From Streptomyces sp. NBC_00572 (GTDB lineage Bacteria; Actinomycetota; Actinomycetes; Streptomycetales; Streptomycetaceae), in contig NZ_JAPENX010000002.1 in the NCBI RefSeq assembly GCF_026341815.1, positions 558,001 through 622,000 of the forward strand: a stretch of DNA of 64,000 bases, given 5' to 3'. A program made the position numbers and the translations under genes. The notes below the pieces were generated by a model. That model was not told the origin of the DNA, made no database searches, and saw nothing but the letters and a program-made list of their open reading frames with translations. Positions 59,170 to 64,000 of the stretch are shown piece by piece. Position 1 is the first letter of the stretch. Each line of letters opens with the position of its first letter.

Positions 59170-60087
59170 TCAGGGCGGCGGGAGGTGCGTGGTGCGGTCC
59201 TGTCGCGCTGCTGTGCGTAGTGCGGCAACGACGGCCGCGGTCGTCGGGTTGGTCGTCTCGGTGTGACGGGTCGCGGCGAACAGGAGGCGCAGGATCGGGT
59301 GGTCCTTGATGGGCGACATGCGGATTCCGGGTGTGCCCGGGTCGATGGCTGTCTGGGGGACGAACGCGGTGGCGAGGCCGGCTCGTGCGAGGGCGAGCTG
59401 GGCGGCGATGTCGGCAGTGACGTAGCGCGTCGTGGGTGTGAAGCCGGCCTGGTGGCAGGCGTGCAGGATGGCCTGTCCGCAGTCCGTGGTCGCCGGTGGC
59501 ACGACGAGGTTGTGCGTGGCCAGTTCACGCAGAGCGACGGGACGCTCGTCGGATCCGCCGGCGGCGGTGACGACGAGCAGCGGATCGTCAAGCAGGGGCG
59601 AGACCTCGACGCCCCGGGGTGCGGTCTCCGACAGGTGGTGGTAGCGCTGCCCCAGCACCACGTCGACTGTGCCGAGCACAAGTTCCCGCAGTTGCGCCTG
59701 GTCGGTGACAAGACAGGTCAGGGCGAGCTGCGGATGGTGCGAGGCCAGTGCGGTCAGCGCGGGGGCCACGATCCGGGCGACGGTCGACGGCAGCGCCGCG
59801 AGCGTGGCGGTGGCCCCGACCGTGCCCTTCACCGCTGCGACGGCGCACTCGGCTTCCTCCATGGCGGCGAGGATCCGGTCGGCGTGTTCGAGCAGGACGC
59901 GGCCCGCTTCCGTGAGCGCGACGGTTCGCCCTTCGGGGCGCAGTAGATCGACCCCGAGATCGTGCCTCAGTGCGGCCAGCTGCTGGGACACGGCACCGGC
60001 GGACAGCTCGAGTGATCGGGCGGCCGCGGTGATGGAGCCGCGGGCGGCGACGGTCTTGAGCATGTGGAGACGGCGGATATCCAGCAT
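59170..60087 (-). CDS. LysR-family transcriptional regulator
   Basis: A 305-residue LysR protein with HTH MLDIRRLHMLKTVAARGSIT, AAARSLELSAGAVSQQLAAL (~1-60) and an effector domain (TLAALPSTVARIVAPALTAL, VDVVLGQRYHHL, VVPPATTDCGQAILHACHQA). It is divergent from the interrupted SalK-like gene at 60167 with an AT-richer 79-bp gap, so that gene was probably its target. Confidence 0.9.
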   Translation of the reverse strand: MLDIRRLHMLKTVAARGSITAAARSLELSAGAVSQQLAALRHDLGVDLLRPEGRTVALTEAGRVLLEHADRILAAMEEAECAVAAVKGTVGATATLAALPSTVARIVAPALTALASHHPQLALTCLVTDQAQLRELVLGTVDVVLGQRYHHLSETAPRGVEVSPLLDDPLLVVTAAGGSDERPVALRELATHNLVVPPATTDCGQAILHACHQAGFTPTTRYVTADIAAQLALARAGLATAFVPQTAIDPGTPGIRMSPIKDHPILRLLFAATRHTETTNPTTAAVVAALRTAARQDRTTHLPPP

Positions 60088-60166
60088 GACTCGATAGCTT
60101 ACCTAAAGGGTTCCATTAGAAATCATCCCCTTGACCTGACAAGTCGAGGTGAGCGACCTTCAGCGC

Positions 60167-60904
60167 ATGGAAATCCTCGACTGCATCTCCGCGGTTGCCC
60201 GGCCCATCCACGATTTCGGGGACGAGTTCATGTCCGACGATGCGACCGCCGCCATCGGCCTGCGCGCCGGGTTCGCACCAGGGCGTGGCTTCTAATGCCG
60301 CGGACGCTTCGGGGTGCTCGGCGAGGCGCCGGCTTCGGTGGTCCAAGCGGTACAGGGTTTCCTCGGCCCCGATCTGGTCACTGCCGGGTGGCGGGCCGGA
60401 CGGTCCGTGATGCCTCCGGAGGAAGCCGCCGCCTGCTACGCACAGGCCGTCCGGACGTGGGGGCGCGCAAACATCCCCACCGACGCCGACGTGGAGCACT
60501 TCAACCACCTGGCACAGCAGCTGATCGACGCCGCCGACGCCGACGCACTGCCTCTGTTCGCCAGCTGGCGCGCGCAGCCCTGCCCCGGCGACGACCCTGT
60601 CGGAGCGGCGATGCAGCGCATCCACGTGCTCAGGGAACACCGTGGCGCCTGCCATCTGGCAGCGGTGCGCCTGTGCGGGCTGAGCGCCCAAGAGGCAATG
60701 GTCATCAACCTCGGCGTCGAGCAGGCAGCCCACTACGGCTGGCAGGAGCCACGTCCCGTCGCCGCAGCCCTGACCCCCCGATGGCAGCGTGCCGATCGAC
60801 TCACCGACGAGTTGCAAGCGCCGCTCTACGCCACACTCACCGACCGGCAACGAACCGAATTCGCCCAGCACGTCCATGCATTGACCGGCGCCCTGACCGC
60901 ATGA
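60167..60904 (+). pseudogene. SalK-like helical protein gene with one in-frame stop
   Basis: From ATG 60167 the frame encodes VARPIHDFGDEFMSDDATAA and AGFAPGRGF, then meets TAA at 60293-60295, and in the same frame continues CRGRFGVLGEAPASVVQAVQ, FLGPDLVTAGWRAGRSVMPP, ADADALPLFASWRA, HVLREHRGACHLAAVRLCGL to 60904. The whole reads as one ~245-residue member of an actinobacterial helical family that includes SalK/SCO6745-type proteins. A one-base change (TAC to TAA) would explain the break, since the family usually has Tyr here. It is a pseudogene, a readthrough case or a sequence error. Confidence 0.65.
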
Positions 60905-60961
60905 CCGGATGTCGTGAACACCAACAGGTGAACGAAGGCCGGGCGGTCGTCACCACCGCCT

Positions 60962-61097
60962 AACCACCGGCCCTGGACGCCACCCCAAAGAGAAATGCGA
61001 TGAAAGTCAGCACAACGCCCCTCTCGCAGGTGCTCGGCCGGTCCGGGCGCGGGTCTCGCCTGGTGGAGCGGCGCGCGCCAGCACCCCAGGGCGCGGC
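60962..61097. other. Short intergenic region
   Basis: Contains an ATG at 61000 followed by only a few codons of sense (MKVSTTPLSQVLGRSG) and no recognisable domain before the carbonic-anhydrase-like gene. Nothing else seen. Confidence 0.4.
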
Positions 61098-61712
61098 ATG
61101 ATCGCGACCATGCTGATTGCTCATGAGGGTCGTTCACCGACCGTCCACCCCACGGCCTATGTCGCTCCGACCGCCACGCTGTGCGGAGACGTGCGCGTGG
61201 GGGCAGGATGCCGGGTGCTGTTCGGCGCGGTGCTCACCGCCGAGGGCGGGCCGGTGGAGCTGGGCGAGGGCAGCATCGTGATGGAGAACGCCGTCCTGCG
61301 TGGCACCCGACGGGATCCGCTGATTCTTGGACGGCAGGTCCTGGTCGGCCCCACCTCCTACCTGACCGGCTGCCGGGTCGAGGACGAGGTGTTCCTGGCC
61401 ACCGGCAGCCGCGTCTTCAACGGAGCCCGGATCGGGACTCGCTCCGAGGTGAGGATCAACGGCATCGTGCATCTGCGCACCGTGTTGCCCGCCGACTCAA
61501 TGGTGCCGATCGCCTGGGTCGCCCTCGGCGACCCGGTGCGCATCTTTCCGCCGGAGGACCACGCCGAGATCTGGGCGGTGCAGAAGAACCTGGACTTCCC
61601 CGGCTACGTCTTCGGACTGGACCGTCCAGCCGACGGCGAAAGCCTGATGCCGGCCATCGCCGAACGCTTCGGCCGCAGCCTCGGCCGCCACAGCAACGAC
61701 CAGCAGATCTGA
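61098..61712 (+). CDS. Gamma-carbonic-anhydrase-like left-handed beta-helix protein
   Basis: A 204-residue protein built of hexapeptide-type turns: AYVAPTATLCGDVRVGAGCR, VLFGAVLTAEGGPVELGEGS, VMENAVLRGTRRDPLILGRQ, VLVGPTSYLTGCRVEDEVFL, RVFNGARIGTRSEVRINGIV. This matches the LbH gamma-CA / PaaY-like family. The metal histidines of true carbonic anhydrases are not obvious: the usual H-x(4)-H pair seems replaced by PTSYLTG. So it may be a catalytically altered or acyltransferase-like relative. The start at 61098 has no strong ribosome site; an ATG at 61110 is also possible. Confidence 0.78.
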   Translation: MIATMLIAHEGRSPTVHPTAYVAPTATLCGDVRVGAGCRVLFGAVLTAEGGPVELGEGSIVMENAVLRGTRRDPLILGRQVLVGPTSYLTGCRVEDEVFLATGSRVFNGARIGTRSEVRINGIVHLRTVLPADSMVPIAWVALGDPVRIFPPEDHAEIWAVQKNLDFPGYVFGLDRPADGESLMPAIAERFGRSLGRHSNDQQI

Positions 61713-62325
61713 GCCCCGCCGGAGAGGCTCGGTCCTGCCATCCGCTCAAGGGCTGGTCCGGCGTGGCCCGCCTGCCCGTACACGGCGGTCAGCAGGGTCC
61801 ATAAGGGCCTCAGGACAAGGGTGTCTTCCTGGTCTGTGCCACATGTCGCGCGCTGCCAGCCCTTATCCGTGAGCAGCACGCATGATGCAACGTACGGGCT
61901 TCGACACGCTCTCCGTACGAGGTCTGGCCGCCGGTGCCCTCAGGTGGCCGGACCTGATCTCGACTCCTGGCGCCACCGCGCACCGGCCGACCCGGTCTGA
62001 GGCCGGAGGCCTTCAAGCTCGCTGCGTTTCGGGCATTCGGCCAGTCCTGGCTGATCTTGGCCGCGTACATGAACTCCGCGAGCAGCGTGCAGCCCTCGCC
62101 GTGCGGGCGCCCCGTCGGCGTGCTTGAGCAGGCCCTGCTCTGCCACACGTGGGTCCCCGGCACAGGCTCCCCTGTTCATGGACGCCGTCCGTGTACGCGC
62201 TCACCGAGCTCGCCGACCAGCGGTGGCCGGCCCGGGCAACTCCTTTGACTTACCCGACCGGTCGCTCGCCCGTGCCCCGTCTTCTGCTGGGCACGTGGCG
62301 GAAGACGGGGCACCGGTGGGTGGGG
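61713..62325. other. 613-bp gene-free, debris-like stretch
   Basis: No frame with start, ribosome site and protein sense. One + segment near 62004-62140 (PEAFKLAAFRAFGQSWLILA, then AYMNSASSVQ) looks coding-like but begins and ends in nonsense. Probably a decayed gene. Confidence 0.4.
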
Positions 62326-62910
62326 TCAGCGGTGGTGGCGGCCCCAGGACTCGGTGTCGATGATGCAGCCGAGGTCACTCCACCGTCTGCCGGGCCCACC
62401 AGCATTCCGCTGGAGCGCGGAAAAAGGGGCGCCGGCCCGGGCCGAAACCGAAGACCATGCGCTCGGACGCTCTCGTGGCGGCCTGGGCACAAGGAAGGGC
62501 GGGGCGGGGTCGGGAGCCGCGGCCGGGACCACTCGGCAACCAGCAGTTTTGTGTCCGCCGCTGCTTGCCGGGCGTGGGGTGGGCAGTGCCGTCAGCTCGT
62601 CGTACCGGGCGTCGACGCCCCCGTCGCCGGGGTGCCGCTCAATGCTGGCGGCGCCTACCTCGTACCGCTGGTTCCACTCGACGAAGACTACCCACTGCTC
62701 TCGCTCCAGCGCGACCAGCTTCTCGTCCGCCGGCCACACGAAGTACTCGTCCGGGGAAACGGAGGAGTCGACGTCGTGGCACTGGAAGTAGTGAGGCACT
62801 CCACCCATCCCGACAAGCCCCGCACGAGGACCGTCGCACCAGTCCAACTCGGCGTATACGTGCTCGAACCCGACGGCAGCCAACTGCCGCTCACCCCAGA
62901 CCTCAGCCAC
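62326..62910 (-). CDS. Hypothetical protein, possibly truncated or extended
   Basis: The first ~105 residues after the weak start have clear protein character: VYAELDWCDGPRAGLVGMGG, VPHYFQCHDVDSSVSPDEYF, VWPADEKLVALEREQWVVFV, EWNQRYEVGAASIERHPGDG, GVDARYDELTALP. Streptomyces has similar short proteins that begin at the VYAELDW position, but here that valine is GTA and no ribosome site precedes any upstream start. The last ~80 residues are Pro/Ala/Arg-rich and look like a run-on past a lost stop. No function known; it may be a pseudogene. Confidence 0.5.
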   Translation of the reverse strand: MAEVWGERQLAAVGFEHVYAELDWCDGPRAGLVGMGGVPHYFQCHDVDSSVSPDEYFVWPADEKLVALEREQWVVFVEWNQRYEVGAASIERHPGDGGVDARYDELTALPTPRPASSGGHKTAGCRVVPAAAPDPAPPFLVPRPPRERPSAWSSVSARAGAPFSALQRNAGGPGRRWSDLGCIIDTESWGRHHR

Positions 62911-63038
62911 CCGGACAGATGCCGTCAGACGCCGTTCACGTACACGATCACGATCTACAGCCGGAGTAAAGCCGCCATGCTCGGCTCTGCTGGGGTTTCG
63001 CCGGGTGGAGCCTCATGCTTCGTCGACGGGGAAGATAG

Positions 63039-63293
63039 AGTCCGCGATCTGCACGAGCTGGTCGTCACTCAGCTGCGTGGGAACCATCCACGGAGGCCGG
63101 TTCCACTCTCGGGTTCTCCACGTGCAACGGCTCGCCCGCCCAGCAGTTCATCCCTCTGGCGGACATCTCCGTCTCCCCGTCGGGCCGGTGCCTCCACGTG
63201 CCCTGGGGCAACACCACGAACGGCACCCGGTTCCAGATCCCCGACTGCAACGGCAGGCCGCCCCAGAAGTGGTCGTTCATGACCCGCGATTGA
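63039..63293 (+). pseudogene. C-terminal fragment of a ricin-type beta-trefoil lectin
   Basis: Without a start, and after a stop at 63036-63038, the frame gives FSTCNGSPAQQFIPLADISV, SPSGRCLHVPWGNTTNGTRF and QIPDCNGRPPQKWSFMTRD-stop. The CNG-x-QQF, GRCLHV, NGT and CNG-x-QKWSF motifs define one to one-and-a-half repeats of a CBM13/ricin B lectin. The rest of the secreted protein is gone. Confidence 0.65.
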
Positions 63294-63573
63294 GCCTCCG
63301 CGTTCACCCGCACCCCCACCCGTACCCCGCCCCGCTCGACCGTGCGGGGTGGGGCAGGGGCGGGCCGGTCTCCTCACGCATATCGGCCCACCATGTCCGG
63401 GGCCACACAGGTATCCCCGAGGTGAGGACAATCGCCTCTACGCGAGACGCCGGGACCCACGAGGATCGGCCAGGACGGCGGCCGACTGTCGGGGCGGTCC
63501 AGATGCCGTGTCCCTTCGGGTGCGCGCCTCGTTCGCATACGTGGGCTTCGGTCGATCGAGTACGAGGTGCCTC
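63294..63573. other. 280-bp gap, nothing recognised
   Basis: No gene, repeat or promoter that I can support lies between the lectin fragment and the last gene. Confidence 0.4.
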
Positions 63574-64000
63574 ATGCGGGTCCGGATGGTTTCGGAGAGT
63601 GAGAACGGGTCCTGTGCGGGGACGGTGGCCCGTACGGGGAGGATGAACGTCCTGGACCGCGCGTTCGCGCTGTTCCCGGACCGCAGCCCCGCGCGAGTGA
63701 CGGTGGTCCACGTCCTGGACTTTCCCGCGGGGTCGTTCGCGCTCGACGACCTGCGCGCACGTGTGGCCGAGCGGGCGCCCGGGCTGGAAGCCCTCAATGT
63801 CGCGGCGGTCGGAGGAGCTCGGTCCTGGACGCGGACCGCGCCGCCCGAGGCCGGGCTGCATGTGGGCGCGGAGCACGTGGACGGCCGGCTCGGCGAGGCG
63901 ACCGACGCGCTGCTGCGCGGGGCTCTGCCCGCCCGTCCGGCCCCCGGCTGGGACCTGCGGATGCTGACGTGTCGGGTCGATCAGGTGCAGCGGGTGTGCT
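63574..64000 (+). CDS. Partial WS/DGAT- or condensation-like acyltransferase N-terminus
   Basis: From ATG 63574 (GAGGTG five bases upstream) a frame continues to the window end, 142 codons. From residue ~24 it reads MNVLDRAFALFPDRSPARVT, VVHVLDFPAGSFALDDLRAR, VAERAPGLEALNVAAVGGAR and HVGAEHVDGRLGEATDALLR. This has the shape of the N-terminal lobe of wax-ester synthase/diacylglycerol acyltransferase or NRPS condensation-type proteins. The catalytic HHxxxDG motif would lie beyond the edge, so the call is tentative. An internal ATG at 63643 has GGAGG directly against it, too close to serve. Confidence 0.55.
   Translation, partial: MRVRMVSESENGSCAGTVARTGRMNVLDRAFALFPDRSPARVTVVHVLDFPAGSFALDDLRARVAERAPGLEALNVAAVGGARSWTRTAPPEAGLHVGAEHVDGRLGEATDALLRGALPARPAPGWDLRMLTCRVDQVQRVC

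Noticed and set aside
1..64000. CRISPR arrays, tRNA or rRNA genes
   Set aside because: No regularly spaced repeats, clover-leaf pattern or rRNA sequence was noticed; the short tandem repeats at 11081 do not have spacers.

Overview
The window is high-GC actinobacterial DNA, almost certainly a Streptomyces chromosome. Evidence for this includes roughly 70+% GC with strong third-position bias, frequent GTG starts, AGGAG-type ribosome sites beside several apparently leaderless genes, and families typical of the genus: snapalysin, DUF6777, dsRBD-like DUF1876, a mycothiol-type DinB protein and an FHA-ABC exporter. No rRNA, tRNA, CRISPR array or intact mobile element was seen. Remnants of an IS5-type transposase and several broken genes point to an accessory, arm-like region.

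Layout: (1) 1-8746 is a signalling and membrane block: a TetR regulator, a double-FHA ABC exporter, a protein with six Pro-Thr-Gln/Glu-Val/Leu repeats, a soluble Ser/Thr kinase, a 51-residue membrane protein, a truncated DsbA-like gene, a polytopic membrane protein and a membrane-anchored DUF6777 protein. The kinase, the repeat protein and the FHA exporter are translationally coupled or nearly so, which suggests a phosphothreonine switch acting on a transporter. (2) 8731-15661: a universal stress protein, a MocR regulator, an FBP zinc-finger protein, a glutaryl-CoA dehydrogenase / class III CoA-transferase / GntR set with GGATCC-centred palindromes, and an ERI1-like exonuclease. (3) 15711-21811: secreted enzymes (an amidohydrolase with a discoidin domain, a GH5 glycosidase, a beta-propeller). 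(4) 22022-32911: CBS-BON protein, DUF1876, a mycothiol-type enzyme, a second diaminopimelate decarboxylase, quinone oxidoreductase / AraC-GlxA / DJ-1 genes, LysR, and a PAS-GAF-PP2C phosphatase. (5) 33033-38135: a DeoR/LacI hybrid repressor facing a PL8 polysaccharide lyase, then a U32-like protein with two matched 25-bp sites upstream and a broken lipoprotein gene downstream. (6) 38586-45226: LapA-like protein, a cobalamin riboswitch with metE, a propionyl-CoA synthetase, a PRC-barrel protein and snapalysin. (7) 45446-51532: a truncated methyltransferase, an IS5 scar, a large S8 protease and its likely TrmB/LuxR-type regulator. (8) 51629-58709: a molybdenum hydroxylase operon (CoxM-S-L-G like), a divergent XdhC-type maturation gene and an unusual TetR-MarR fusion regulator. 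(9) 59170-64000: LysR, a gene interrupted by one in-frame stop, a gamma-carbonic-anhydrase-like protein, then about 1.9 kb of debris and a partial acyltransferase-like gene.

The most interesting candidates are the FHA / repeat-threonine / kinase exporter cassette, the TetR-MarR fusion with a 32-bp palindrome over its own promoter, and the twin 25-bp sites ahead of the U32 gene. All functions come from reading motifs by eye; no database search was possible.
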